Shown: positions 1 to 8,527, numbered from the stretch's first letter. The stretch: 18,903 bases of DNA from JACAEY01 sp049700155 (GCA_049700155.1 JBNAVX010000044.1:1-18903), one strand, 5' to 3'. Notes: generated by a model not told the origin, from the letters alone. A program made the numbers and translations.

Positions 1-18
1 TCCAGAAAAAGGGACTGG

Positions 19-41
19 ATTCCCCGATTAAATCGGGGAAT
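19..41. repeat. Palindromic interspersed repeat (perfect 11-bp arms)
   Basis: The arms attccccgatt and aatcggggaat are perfect reverse complements separated by one base. The flanks (ctgg before, gacgg after) resemble small REP/MITE-like repeats common in Desulfobacterota and Nitrospirota genomes; that resemblance is from memory. The rest of 1-231 holds no convincing gene. One frame is open through the palindrome but ends near 54 and looks like read-through of the repeat. Confidence 0.6.
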
Positions 42-165
42 GACGGAAAGGTAAGTAGGTATTGAGAATACGACATTATTTAAAGGGAGATAGGTTAATT
101 TGAATCAACCCATTGAAGATAAAGGATATTTAAAGAATTTACTTAAAAACTTTTGACAATACGTG

Positions 166-192
166 CCTTTACCAAGGGAGGATAAATGAGGG
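166..192. repeat. Degenerate copy of the ccttaccaaggggg-type repeat
   Basis: The stretch cctttaccaagggaggataa is similar to the units cccttaccaaggggggacaa found twice inside the yfhO-like gene (12140-12163 and 12173-12196). It happens to contain a Shine-Dalgarno-like gggagg and an ATG at 185-187, but that frame closes after eight codons. It is more simply read as a decayed repeat than as a gene start. Confidence 0.35.
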
Positions 193-231
193 ATGGTCGT
201 AGTTTAAAGTAAAGAGTATGGATAAAGCGAG

Positions 232-867
232 ATGATGAATAGAAGATCAATTAAATCGTTTAAAAGTTACTTTGAAAAACTACGAACTCAAAACTCAAAA
301 CTAAAAACCAAAAGCAAAGGCTTCACCCTAATCGAGGTGATCATTGTAATCATCATCCTTTCTATAATCTCTGCTATCACGATTAACTTCTTGATTAACA
401 GCATGAGAATCTATACAATGACTGTTAAACAGAAGACACTTTTTGATGAAGCCAAATTAGCATTGGAAAGGATGTGCAGAGATATAAGGGATGCAAGGAG
501 TATTAGCTCACCTGCCTCAGGTAGCTCAGGGAGCTCAATCACATTTACGAGGACTAATGTAACTGCTTATGATGTTGCAGGTGAGACCATTACCTTCCAG
601 TTGACAGGAAGCACTCTTGAAAAAGTAAAGTCTTCTCCCTCTGCCACAAGTGCATTAGCCTCAAATGTCTCAATATTTACTGTAACTCGAGGCTCAACAA
701 ATGATGAGATTACAATAGTATTGGGACTTTCTCTTTCAAGTGGCGAGAATGTGACATTGCAGACAAAGGTATATCCAAAAAATCTATCTGAAAGTACTAC
801 ATATAAAAACTTCAGGATTCAGGATAGTTATGGGATCTATTCTTCATGGCAGGAGGTCAATAGTTGA
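232..867 (+). CDS. PilW/MshO-like minor prepilin
   Basis: This is a minor pilin of a type IV pilus, expected to sit at the pilus tip or prime assembly after cleavage by prepilin peptidase. A class III signal is clear at about residues 29-53: KGFTLIEV, with cleavage after Gly and Glu at mature position 5, followed by a hydrophobic helix. The downstream region has the helix-plus-beta layout of PilW/PulJ-like proteins (ALERMCRDIRDAR after the helix). The leader of about 30 residues is long and contains a period-7 DNA repeat (aactcaa units at 285-305). Two adjacent ATG codons (232 and 235) are both possible starts and no good ribosome binding site is visible, so the start is uncertain. The gene overlaps the next one by 4 bases and opens the pilus operon. 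It could equally be called a PulJ-type pseudopilin, but the neighbours point to MSHA. Confidence 0.85.
   Translation: MMNRRSIKSFKSYFEKLRTQNSKLKTKSKGFTLIEVIIVIIILSIISAITINFLINSMRIYTMTVKQKTLFDEAKLALERMCRDIRDARSISSPASGSSGSSITFTRTNVTAYDVAGETITFQLTGSTLEKVKSSPSATSALASNVSIFTVTRGSTNDEITIVLGLSLSSGENVTLQTKVYPKNLSESTTYKNFRIQDSYGIYSSWQEVNS
285..305 (+). repeat. Period-7 tandem repeat (aactcaa)x2 + aactaaa
   Basis: Three consecutive heptamers lie inside the leader-peptide region of the minor prepilin. Seven is not a multiple of three, so a change in unit number would shift the frame of everything after it, including the pilin helix. Confidence 0.6.
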
Positions 868-1790
868 AGAACAGCGCAAATCTAAATTTTCGAAACCCCT
901 CTTTATCCCCCCTTAATAAAGGGGGAATTAAAGGGGGGTTAAGGGGATTAAAAAACTATTTTTTTCTTAACTCAAATGGTATATCCATCCTCTTCCTGAT
1001 CATTTCTCTTTTACTGATAATAATAATTGGCTATGTGCTGTCCTACCTTATTCCTACAAAACAGAAATCTGTCAAATTTCCTATTCATTCCAATCAGGCA
1101 TTTTACATTGCACAATCAGGTATAGAATATGCAGTTCGCTATGCAGGAGACCAAGGCTGGAGAGGTGCAACAGACAGCGGAGTTTATGACCTTACACGGT
1201 TAAACAGTCCAGGAGTAAATCAGAGAAACTTAGGCAACGGAAGTTTCACAATAAGTTATGATCAATCAACTAACACATTAACCTCTACAGGGCAAATAAC
1301 AGGCTCCGGTGAAAATAGGGCTGTAAGGGTTTCAAACTTCAGCCCATTTCTCAGGTTGGTTTTTGAACCAGCCTCTGCAACTTCAACAGAGCCATGTTGG
1401 TGTAATGGGACGATGAGAGCAAGGTTTTATATCCGAAATATAAGAAGCACTACAATTACAATAAGGTCTTTTTCTGCTACATGGACGCAAACTGGTGCTG
1501 CAAGGAGAATCCAGAGGATATACATGAATGGTAATCTAAGATTCTGGGGTAATTATGCAAGTGGATCACCTCCAGTTGATTTAAGAGTCCTTTTTTTCCC
1601 AACACCTCAGACTATTAATTCAGGACAGCGTATTGATATTATTGTATATTGGAATAATACTGTGCCTAATGGTGCTGATATCAACTTTACATTTTATACT
1701 GGCAATCTTGGAACAGGTGATAGTTTCAAGTTTAACCTCGACCCGACTGGTAACAGTCTGCCAAACTGTGGAGCAGGATTTGGATGTTAA
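864..1790 (+). CDS. PilX/MshP-like pilus assembly protein
   Basis: This membrane-anchored minor pilin-like protein has an N-terminal basic region, one hydrophobic helix at about residues 38-62 (GISILFLIISLL...), a Gln-Ala-Phe-Tyr-Ile-Ala-Gln-Ser-Gly stretch typical of PilX/MshP/GspK N-domains (AFYIAQSGIEYA, about residues 79-90) and a beta-rich C-terminal half of unknown type. As in PilX-like proteins, there is no canonical Glu at mature position 5. The start is TTG at 864, chosen because AGGAGG lies at 851-856 and the codon overlaps the upstream TGA. Residues about 12-29 (SLSPLNKGG...) are encoded by a GC-rich palindromic repeat inserted before the membrane helix, so the native leader was probably shorter. 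The C-terminal 180 residues have no family I recognise. Confidence 0.75.
   Translation: MKNSANLNFRNPSLSPLNKGGIKGGLRGLKNYFFLNSNGISILFLIISLLLIIIIGYVLSYLIPTKQKSVKFPIHSNQAFYIAQSGIEYAVRYAGDQGWRGATDSGVYDLTRLNSPGVNQRNLGNGSFTISYDQSTNTLTSTGQITGSGENRAVRVSNFSPFLRLVFEPASATSTEPCWCNGTMRARFYIRNIRSTTITIRSFSATWTQTGAARRIQRIYMNGNLRFWGNYASGSPPVDLRVLFFPTPQTINSGQRIDIIVYWNNTVPNGADINFTFYTGNLGTGDSFKFNLDPTGNSLPNCGAGFGC
895..950. repeat. Palindromic repeat inserted in frame (SPLNKGGIKGGL)
   Basis: G runs and C runs form an imperfect palindrome (ccccccttaataaaggggg followed by attaaaggggggttaagggg). It lies within the coding sequence of the PilX-like gene, keeps the frame open and encodes a Ser-Pro-Leu-x-Lys-Gly-Gly peptide. 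A relative lies in the yfhO-like gene at 12121-12201. Confidence 0.75.
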
Positions 1791-1807
1791 ATTTTTAGAG
1801 GTATAAT

Positions 1808-3448
1808 ATGTCAGAAACTATCGGTTTAGACATAGGTTCTCATTCCATTAAATTGGTCGGTATTAAGATGACCTCAAATGGACCAGTCCTTACTCATGCA
1901 GGAATAAAGAAGATTCCCCACATAGAAGACAAAGAAGATATAAACCATATCTCTGATACTATTAAAAGCCTTTACAGGGAGGTTGGTCTTAAATTAGGAA
2001 AGGTAAACATGACTGTCTCTGGTTCAGGCGCCTTCATAAGGCAGATCATCCTTCCCTCAATGCCAAAGGCAGAATTAAAAGAGGCGGTCCGCTGGGAGAT
2101 AAAAAACTACCTCCCATTTCCTGTTGAAACAGCAGAGGTTGATTTTTACATACTCAATGAATTTCTTGAAGATAATATCAAGAAACTCAATATTCTGGTT
2201 GTTGCATGTCCGAAGAGCATTGTTGAGCGGACGATCTCTATTGCTAAAAAAACAGGTCTTAGAGTAGTCCATCTTGATATATGTCCTTTTGCTATATGGA
2301 ACACAATGTTGGTTTTCAGAGAACTTACAAAAAAAGAGGTAATTGCTGTGATTGACCTTGGAAATGAAAAGACAGGCATACACATATTTAAAGATGGAGC
2401 CTTGCAATTTACAAGGGATATTGCACCTGCTGGAGAGGATATAACAAAAGCCATAATGGATGGCATCGTCTCAGAGGAAGAGCAATGGCAGATTTACGAG
2501 AAGGCAGAGAAGATAAAACAGGAATTGGGTGTCTTTTCAAAGGCTTCCCATATGTTATCTTTTGTAAGACCTGTGCTTGAGAAACTCGTGGGAGAGATTA
2601 CACGTTCTCTTGACTACTATAAAAATCTTTTTAATATTGAGAAAATTGACCGTATACTTATTACAGGAGGTGGCTCTAATTTAATAGATATTGCTACTTA
2701 TCTTTCAGATGAACTCCATCTGCCTGTTGAGCAGTTTGCCCCATTTAAGAAGATCCTCCCAGATTCAAAGAAGATAGATCCTCAGATTGCAAAAGTCTTA
2801 GAACCAATGAGTGCAATGTTTACAATTGCTGTAGGTGTTGCACTTCCTGAAAAAAAGAGGATCGAACTACTACCTGCTAAGCCGGCTTACTGGACAAAAG
2901 AAAGGCTTGAAAGGCTGATTCCTGTATCCGCCTCTGCAGTAGTGCTTATAATCTTTTTTTTGATTTCTTATCACATAAATAGCCAGATGTCTGTTATCAA
3001 AAGAGAACATGATGAAAAGATACAAAAGGTAAAAGAACTTGATGCACTTCAGGAAAAGATAGTCCTTCTAAAAGATAAGGAGAGCAAAGTAAAACAGGAT
3101 TTATCTATCTTTCCATCTTCTTTGATCAATCGTATATCATTCCATGACATATTAGATACGATTGGTCGTATCATACCTGATAATGTTACAGTTACGATAC
3201 TTTCAGTTGAGGGTGGGACAAATATATTAAAAGATGAATCTAAAAAGATAGATGGAATGAAGGAGCTTCATATAAAAGGTCTTGCTTTTGGGAGTGATAT
3301 GCAGTGTCTAACATCAATTGCACAGATCATAGAGAACCTTGATAAGTATCCCATATTTAAGAATGCAAGGTTGGTGACAGCAAATGAGAATAAATTATAT
3401 AATCAGCCTGCAACGGAGTTTGAGATAATATGTGGTATTAACCCATGA
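1808..3448 (+). CDS. mshI: MshI-like PilM-PilN fusion, inner-membrane pilus platform protein
   Basis: The N-terminal 350 residues are a PilM/FtsA-like actin-fold domain: phosphate-1 motif GLDIGSHSIKLV (about 6-17), a second VIDLGNEKTGIHIF motif (about 180) and an RILITGGGSNL motif (about 280). One transmembrane helix follows (about 370-388), then a coiled coil (about 390-435) and a PilN-like periplasmic domain. PilM and PilN are separate in most type IVa systems, whereas GspL and MshI-like proteins combine both roles. The protein should link the cytoplasmic ATPase to the periplasmic MshJ/MshK/MshL chain. It ends in an ATGA overlap with the next gene, a sign of translational coupling. A possible weak ribosome binding site (agaggt) precedes the ATG. 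Confidence 0.92.
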   Translation: MSETIGLDIGSHSIKLVGIKMTSNGPVLTHAGIKKIPHIEDKEDINHISDTIKSLYREVGLKLGKVNMTVSGSGAFIRQIILPSMPKAELKEAVRWEIKNYLPFPVETAEVDFYILNEFLEDNIKKLNILVVACPKSIVERTISIAKKTGLRVVHLDICPFAIWNTMLVFRELTKKEVIAVIDLGNEKTGIHIFKDGALQFTRDIAPAGEDITKAIMDGIVSEEEQWQIYEKAEKIKQELGVFSKASHMLSFVRPVLEKLVGEITRSLDYYKNLFNIEKIDRILITGGGSNLIDIATYLSDELHLPVEQFAPFKKILPDSKKIDPQIAKVLEPMSAMFTIAVGVALPEKKRIELLPAKPAYWTKERLERLIPVSASAVVLIIFFLISYHINSQMSVIKREHDEKIQKVKELDALQEKIVLLKDKESKVKQDLSIFPSSLINRISFHDILDTIGRIIPDNVTVTILSVEGGTNILKDESKKIDGMKELHIKGLAFGSDMQCLTSIAQIIENLDKYPIFKNARLVTANENKLYNQPATEFEIICGINP

Positions 3449-4026
3449 AACTTAAGAGTAGAGAAAAGATACTAATCTTTTTTGCGTTAGTCGCCTTAGC
3501 AATATGGTCATTTGACCATTTTTACTACACTCCTCAGAAGAAAAAGATAAAACTATTAAAAGAAGAAATCAGGAATGCTGACATAAGACTGCAAGAGTCA
3601 CCTTTTTTTGCCCAGAGTGTAAAGGATATTGAAACAGAAGTTGCAAGTCTGGATGATAAACTCAATGTAATTATTGACAGAACTTTAAAGGATAAAGAAT
3701 CCAGAGCCTTCTTAAAATATCTTGCAAAGGATAGTTCACGACTTCAGATGAAACTTATCTCACTTGATATACAGGAAGAGAAGCTAACATCCCATGCAGA
3801 AGAAAAATCAACATCTCAATCCCCTTATAAAAAGATTACAACATTGGTGGTTCTTAACACCACATATTCAGCTCTCAAGACATATCTAAAGGATATTGAG
3901 GAACTCCCTTTTCTTGTGACCATAAACCATATAAGAATTGAAAAAAACAACGATCTCCCTCTCCCATTAAAGGCAACAATGGGACTTGATATTCTTGTCA
4001 AGCCTGATTCTGGAGCAGGAAGATGA
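3445..4026 (+). CDS. mshJ: PilO/MshJ-like inner-membrane alignment protein
   Basis: This short bitopic protein has a basic N-terminus, one transmembrane helix (about residues 8-26, IFFALVALAIWSFDHFYY), a coiled coil (about 30-75) and a small alpha/beta periplasmic domain. This is the PilO/GspM/MshJ layout and normal length. In known systems PilO pairs with PilN and contacts the pilotin-like PilP. It overlaps both neighbours by 4 bases (ATGA at 3445 and again at 4023), so it is almost certainly translated together with mshI and mshK. The assignment rests on architecture and position more than on conserved residues. Confidence 0.82.
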   Translation: MKLKSREKILIFFALVALAIWSFDHFYYTPQKKKIKLLKEEIRNADIRLQESPFFAQSVKDIETEVASLDDKLNVIIDRTLKDKESRAFLKYLAKDSSRLQMKLISLDIQEEKLTSHAEEKSTSQSPYKKITTLVVLNTTYSALKTYLKDIEELPFLVTINHIRIEKNNDLPLPLKATMGLDILVKPDSGAGR

Positions 4027-4442
4027 TTTTAATTCTCATATCTATACTAATATATCTCCTAAACCCACAATTTATTCTTGCTCAAATACATCCAAAAGAT
4101 GTAACCTTAAAAAGCAGGATGGAAGATACTCAGAAAAATAGGGACCCATTCTCTCTTCCTGCAGGAGTTTATCTCCTCCAGAGGGAAGGCGAAAAAATGG
4201 AATCTGTAAAAGTGAATCATTCTACTGAAGAACTTTTAATACAGAATGTTAAAGCCATCTTAATCAGTAAGCGTATAAGGCTTGCATTGATTGACCATAA
4301 TATTGTGGGTATTGGAGATTCAATCAGAGATGAGAAGGTAATAGATATAAGACCTGATCATGTAATACTTTCAAAAGGAGATAAAAAGAGGGCACTTTTT
4401 TTATACAAAAGTAATATACCTTTAAGGATAGAGGGAAATTGA
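4023..4442 (+). CDS. mshK: PilP/MshK-like periplasmic pilus protein
   Basis: This small protein of 139 residues has an N-terminal hydrophobic segment (about 1-20) ending near FILAQ, so it is a secreted or anchored periplasmic protein. Unlike many PilP proteins it has no lipobox cysteine. An N-terminal DPF motif (RDPFSLPAGV, about residues 40-49) followed by a small beta domain (VKAILISKRIRLALID ... GIGDSI ... VILSKGDKKRALFLY) matches the PilP/GspC HR-domain pattern that docks on the secretin. The gene overlaps mshJ by ATGA and the next gene by TTGA. The annotation is supported by position between the PilO-like and secretin genes. Confidence 0.78.
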   Translation: MILILISILIYLLNPQFILAQIHPKDVTLKSRMEDTQKNRDPFSLPAGVYLLQREGEKMESVKVNHSTEELLIQNVKAILISKRIRLALIDHNIVGIGDSIRDEKVIDIRPDHVILSKGDKKRALFLYKSNIPLRIEGN

Positions 4443-6136
4443 GAGAGAAGATAATGAAGATGAAAATCTTCTTCCTTCTATTTTCTATAATCTTAATATT
4501 CTTAGCAGGATGTGCTGCCCCACCTGAAAAAGATAGAACCACCTTGCCTTCTGAGATAATCTCACAGGTACAACCCCCTCCTCATCCTGAAGAAAGATTA
4601 AATGAGTTGCTTATACCTCAAAGAGAAGAAGAGAAAAAGATTCCTGAAAAGCTTTATTCTCTATTTGTGCGGGACGCTGATGTTCAGGAAGTACTTCTTG
4701 CATTCTCAAAAGAGAGTGATCTTAATATTGTTATTGACCCTGAACTCAAAGGTAAGGTAACAATAGACCTGAAAAAGGTCACATTGAAAGAAGTTTTAGA
4801 TTCTATTTTAACTCCACTTGGATGGACTTATCGCACAGAGGGAAAATTTATAAAGATAATAAAACCTCAACTGGAGACACGTTTCTTTACACTGAATTAC
4901 ATTGCAACAAAACGTGGAGGTAAGAGAGAGGTATATGCGAGCACTGGTGGAGGAACTCAAACCGCTCTTATGGGACAACAGGGAGGGACTGTAACCGGGC
5001 AGACAATCACGGGAGGAGGTGCAAGGACAGGATATAGTGACCTCATAAGTGTTGATGAATTGGATCTGTGGAATGAGATACAGAAAGGGCTGGAAGCGAT
5101 CGTCTTCGGTTCAGCAGAAGAGAAAAAAACAGGTTCAGAAGCAGAAAGTATAACTTATACAAAAGTAGATGAAAAAGGGAAAAAACTGATAATCAATAAG
5201 TCTACAGGGGTTATATGCGTAACAGATTATCCTGTTAATCTGAATAAGGTTGCTTCATTCCTTGAAGCTATTGAAGGCAGCTCGCAGAGACAGGTTACGA
5301 TTCAGGCAAAAATACTTGAGGTAATACTCAACGATGAGCATAGAACCGGAATTAACTGGGAGGTAATTGAGAATCTTCCACGATTCGTGAATTTAGGTTG
5401 GGGTCTAACAGATAAGACAGGGACAACAGGATTTCCAGGTTCCACAACTGGTTATCTCTCAGGTGACACAACAGGAACTACCACAACAACGGCAAGCACT
5501 ATACCAACTCCTAACACATTTACAGTTAAACCTTTTGGTGGTGTGTTCCTCATCGGTGCAGGTGGAACAGAAGTTCTGCTCTCAGATATTATGGAGGCAA
5601 TATCTTTACAGGGCGAGGTGAGGGTTCTGTCCAATCCAACTATTTCCACCTTGAATAATCAGAAGGCAATTATTCGTGTGGGTGATCAGGATGTATTTTT
5701 TATTACTGGTGCTGTATCAACTCAATATACAGTTACTCAATATATCCAACCTATGACGATAGATATAGGGATTATCCTTGATGTCACTCCTCAAATCGCT
5801 GAGGATGGAACTATTATTATGAATATACATCCCAGTATTACTGAAAAAACAGGGGAGAAAAAAGCTCCGGATGGAAGATCCACTTTTCCTATCTTGAGTG
5901 TCAGGGAGACAGATACAACTGTGAGGGTCAGAGACGGACAGACGGTCATCATAGCAGGATTAATGCAGGAGAAGACAGAGAAGACTTATACAGGAGTCCC
6001 TTTCTTACAATCACTTCCTGTGCTTGGAAATTTATTCCGATACCGAACCGAGACAAAGAGGAATTCAGAGTTAGTGATAATGATTACTCCAACACTTCAA
6101 ATAGGGAAAAAGGTTGAGGACTTAACACAGAGATAG
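4439..6136 (+). CDS. mshL: MshL-like outer-membrane secretin lipoprotein
   Basis: This is the outer-membrane channel through which the pilus exits. It has a lipoprotein signal with lipobox LAGC. The lipidated Cys is residue 25 from the TTG at 4439 or residue 20 from the ATG at 4454; both starts have purine-rich stretches upstream, and the TTG is coupled to the mshK stop by TTGA. An STN/secretin N domain follows (about 71-140, SLFVRDADVQEVLLAF ... VTIDLKKVTLKEVLDSIL). The C-terminal secretin domain runs from about 285 to 555 and ends in the hallmark GVPFLQSLPVLGNLFRYR and ELVIMITPTL motifs. Gly/Thr-rich insertions at about 160-195 and 325-355 probably form flexible gate or lip loops. Its length fits the MshL branch, shorter than PilQ because the AMIN domains are absent. 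Confidence 0.93.
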   Translation: MREKIMKMKIFFLLFSIILIFLAGCAAPPEKDRTTLPSEIISQVQPPPHPEERLNELLIPQREEEKKIPEKLYSLFVRDADVQEVLLAFSKESDLNIVIDPELKGKVTIDLKKVTLKEVLDSILTPLGWTYRTEGKFIKIIKPQLETRFFTLNYIATKRGGKREVYASTGGGTQTALMGQQGGTVTGQTITGGGARTGYSDLISVDELDLWNEIQKGLEAIVFGSAEEKKTGSEAESITYTKVDEKGKKLIINKSTGVICVTDYPVNLNKVASFLEAIEGSSQRQVTIQAKILEVILNDEHRTGINWEVIENLPRFVNLGWGLTDKTGTTGFPGSTTGYLSGDTTGTTTTTASTIPTPNTFTVKPFGGVFLIGAGGTEVLLSDIMEAISLQGEVRVLSNPTISTLNNQKAIIRVGDQDVFFITGAVSTQYTVTQYIQPMTIDIGIILDVTPQIAEDGTIIMNIHPSITEKTGEKKAPDGRSTFPILSVRETDTTVRVRDGQTVIIAGLMQEKTEKTYTGVPFLQSLPVLGNLFRYRTETKRNSELVIMITPTLQIGKKVEDLTQR

Positions 6137-6225
6137 CTTACTCTCATATCTTTAAAGTTTGAAACCAAATTCACCAATAGACTTTTGAAAGCCTCTGCAT
6201 ATATGTCATTACGAACACCCTAAGT

Positions 6226-6268
6226 GTGAGAAGCAATCTCATTACAGGTTATTGAAATTGCTTCTCAC
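6226..6268. repeat. Inverted repeat with perfect 12-bp arms, MITE-like
   Basis: The arms gtgagaagcaat (6226-6237) and attgcttctcac (6257-6268) are perfect complements with a 19-base loop. Flanking tgtcattacgaa (6204-6215) and gtcacaatga (6282-6291) look like outer arms of the same element. The form resembles the common 'gtcattgcgag...gaagcaatctc' bacterial repeat. It fills much of the 267-bp gap between mshL and mshM, where no gene is visible. Confidence 0.6.
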
Positions 6269-6328
6269 GAAACAATTTCAAGGTCACAATGAATATCAAT
6301 AGATTTTTGGTGAAACCTAACCCAATTA

Positions 6329-6346
6329 ATTCATAAATTTATGAAT
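6329..6346. promoter_or_regulatory. Perfect 18-bp palindrome upstream of mshM
   Basis: The sequence attcataaatttatgaat reads the same on both strands and lies about 60 bases before the mshM start. Partly complementary flanks (taaccca and tgggcta) extend it. It could be an operator for a dimeric regulator or simply part of an AT-rich hairpin; nothing in the sequence decides between these. Confidence 0.35.
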
Positions 6347-6406
6347 AATATGGGCTAAACCTTGAATAAGAAAAATAAATAGTGTATCTTATCTGAGGTA
6401 AGGTTG

Positions 6407-7465
6407 ATGTATAGAGAATTCTATAACTTGAAGGAAAAACCTTTTTCCCTCACCCCTGATCCATATTTTCTATTTCTCAGCGAACACCATAGAACAGCTT
6501 TGGAATCCCTTCTATACGGAATCCATCACAGAGTTGGTTTTATGGTGGTCACAGGAGAGATAGGAACAGGAAAGACAACTTTATGCCGTGCTCTCCTTGA
6601 AAGACTGGATAAGAATGTAAAGACCGCTGTTATCTTCAACCCTTTACTCAGTGAAAAAGAACTCATTAAATCTATTCTTCAAGATTTTGGATATAACTCA
6701 GATGGAAAATCAATAAAAGAACTGATTGATACTTTGAATATATTTCTTATCCAGAGATTATCTGAGAATGAAAATACAGTTCTTATTATTGATGAGGCAC
6801 AGAACTTATCTATTCCTACTCTCGAACAGATTCGCATGCTTTCTAACTTAGAAACTGAAAAAGAGAAGTTGATACAGATTATTCTTTTCGGGCAACTGGA
6901 ATTTGACCAGATGCTGAGATACCCCTTATTAAGACAGTTGAATCAAAGGATTTCTATCAGAATCCGTCTTGCCCCATTTAATCGTTCAGAGACTGAATCA
7001 TATATTTATCAGCGATTGATATTAGCTGGTTCAAGAGGAGACATTACATTTTCAAGGTCTGCAATAGACAGGATTCAAAAATCTTCTAAAGGAATACCGA
7101 GATTGATAAACCTCATTTGTGATAGGGCACTTTTAGCTGGTTTTGTTGAACAGACCTCCCGCATTAACAGAAGGATTATAAGGAAGGCTGAGAAGAGTCT
7201 TGCTGGAAAAGATGTGAACACCCTTAATCTTCGTTTGTCTAACATTATGAATCGTGTGGTTCCTCTACCTGTTACACTCCTTGTTTTTCTTCTGGTAGTG
7301 TTTACTTTGGGTATACTATCAAGCAGAACAATACAAGACCATATTACAAGCAGTATCAGAGATACATATTCATATGTTTTTAATAAACATAAACATTCTT
7401 TTTCAGAAATAACAGATATTCTCAATATGCCAAAGTCAGAAGATTATCAGGGAAAATCTAAATGA
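6407..7465 (+). CDS. mshM: MshM/ExeA-like AAA+ ATPase
   Basis: This is a general-secretion-pathway A-type ATPase. The N-terminus MYREFYNLKEKPFSLTPDP is the family signature. Walker A GEIGTGKT is at about residues 50-57 and Walker B VLIIDEAQ at about 124-131, followed by the sensor/arginine region (RYPLLRQLNQRISIRI) and GIPRLINLICDRAL. One transmembrane helix lies near the C-terminus (about 284-304) with a short periplasmic tail; ExeA-like proteins use this side to bind peptidoglycan, but no PG-binding domain is present here, as in short MshM proteins. The ATG at 6407 is preferred over the TTG at 6404 because GAGG lies 8 bases upstream and family members start MYxxFYxL. The gene overlaps mshN by ATGA. 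Confidence 0.92.
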   Translation: MYREFYNLKEKPFSLTPDPYFLFLSEHHRTALESLLYGIHHRVGFMVVTGEIGTGKTTLCRALLERLDKNVKTAVIFNPLLSEKELIKSILQDFGYNSDGKSIKELIDTLNIFLIQRLSENENTVLIIDEAQNLSIPTLEQIRMLSNLETEKEKLIQIILFGQLEFDQMLRYPLLRQLNQRISIRIRLAPFNRSETESYIYQRLILAGSRGDITFSRSAIDRIQKSSKGIPRLINLICDRALLAGFVEQTSRINRRIIRKAEKSLAGKDVNTLNLRLSNIMNRVVPLPVTLLVFLLVVFTLGILSSRTIQDHITSSIRDTYSYVFNKHKHSFSEITDILNMPKSEDYQGKSK

Positions 7466-8526
7466 GCCTTATAATGGATGCACTTAAAAAGGCTCAGCAG
7501 ATGAGGTTGAGAGGGCAGAACAGTCCATCTTTTCCAGAACCCACTTTAAAAAAAGCGAAAAAACGAAAGATTAAGATTTATTCTCTGATCTTTATTATCT
7601 TTTTATGCACATTAGCAACATCTTTTTTCCTCGGATATGAGATTTTACCCCGTTTCACATCTCAAAAGAAAAGTGCTGTCATATCACAGAAAAAAGAACC
7701 TGTTTTATCTGTAAATAATATAAAAAGAGAAGCTATTAGTTTTAAAAAAATGGATTCAGTAGCCCAGAAGAAGGAACAATCACTTGCTGTAAATCCATCA
7801 TCTGGTGATGGAAAGGAGAAAAAGATAGAACGGAAAAAAGAGACTCAGAAAGTCAAAGAGGTGACACCGACCTTACCAGAATCACAAAAAGAGGTGCCAC
7901 TTCTTCAGAAAATCGATGAGCAAGAAAATACTATACATACATATTTTAATTCTGGCGTTGAATACTATCGGCAGAGAGAGTTTGCAAAGGCTATCCAATC
8001 ATATAAGAAAGTTATTGAACTAAACCCTTCTTATTTTGAGGCTTATAATAACCTCGGGATTATTTATCAGGACCTCGGTGATTATGATAAGGCATCTGAG
8101 TTATATAATAAAGCTATCAAAGTTAATCCTCAGTATGAGAAGGCTTACAACAACCTTGGAATACTTTATCTTATCACCAATCGCTATGATGAGGCACTTA
8201 CCGCTTTTCAAAATGCTCTTAGAATTAATCCCAATAATGTTGAAAGTAATATTAATCTTGGCACCCTTTACAGAAGAAAAAACCAGTTTGATAAATCAAT
8301 AGAATATTATAAGAAGGCACTTGATATTAATCCTTTTCATGGAGAGACACATTATAATTTAGGTTTAGTATATGAACAATCAGGAGATGTTAACCTTGCT
8401 ATTAACCACTATCAGAAGTTTATACAACTATCATCCAAGAATCATCCGGATTTAGTCTTAAAAGTGAAGAGGCATATAGAATATTTAATGAGTGTGAAAG
8501 GAGAGAAAGGGAAGAATAACCAATGA
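7462..8526 (+). CDS. mshN: MshN-like TPR membrane protein
   Basis: The N-terminus MSLIMDALKKAQ is typical of MshN/GspB-like proteins of secretion and MSHA operons. One transmembrane helix (about residues 36-56) is followed by a Lys/Glu/Gln-rich linker (about 70-150). A C-terminal array of about five TPR repeats (about 155-345) repeats patterns such as AYNNLGIIYQDLGDYDKASELYNKAIKVNP-type helices. It is expected to be anchored in the inner membrane with the TPR domain in the periplasm, acting together with MshM in positioning the secretin or in pilus assembly. The exact role of MshN is not established. Coupled translation with mshM is likely. Confidence 0.88.
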   Translation: MSLIMDALKKAQQMRLRGQNSPSFPEPTLKKAKKRKIKIYSLIFIIFLCTLATSFFLGYEILPRFTSQKKSAVISQKKEPVLSVNNIKREAISFKKMDSVAQKKEQSLAVNPSSGDGKEKKIERKKETQKVKEVTPTLPESQKEVPLLQKIDEQENTIHTYFNSGVEYYRQREFAKAIQSYKKVIELNPSYFEAYNNLGIIYQDLGDYDKASELYNKAIKVNPQYEKAYNNLGILYLITNRYDEALTAFQNALRINPNNVESNINLGTLYRRKNQFDKSIEYYKKALDINPFHGETHYNLGLVYEQSGDVNLAINHYQKFIQLSSKNHPDLVLKVKRHIEYLMSVKGEKGKNNQ

Positions 8527-8527
8527 C

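Noticed and set aside
1..54. C-terminal fragment of an upstream gene
   Set aside because: The open frame is simply a reading of the palindromic repeat and resembles no protein family.
153..181. Sigma70 promoter for the pilus operon (TTGACA at 153)
   Set aside because: No acceptable -10 box lies at 15-19 bp; the operon promoter may be elsewhere or upstream of the window.
8036..8302. An 88-codon + frame inside mshN
   Set aside because: It is an alternate-frame shadow of the TPR repeats, with no start signal.
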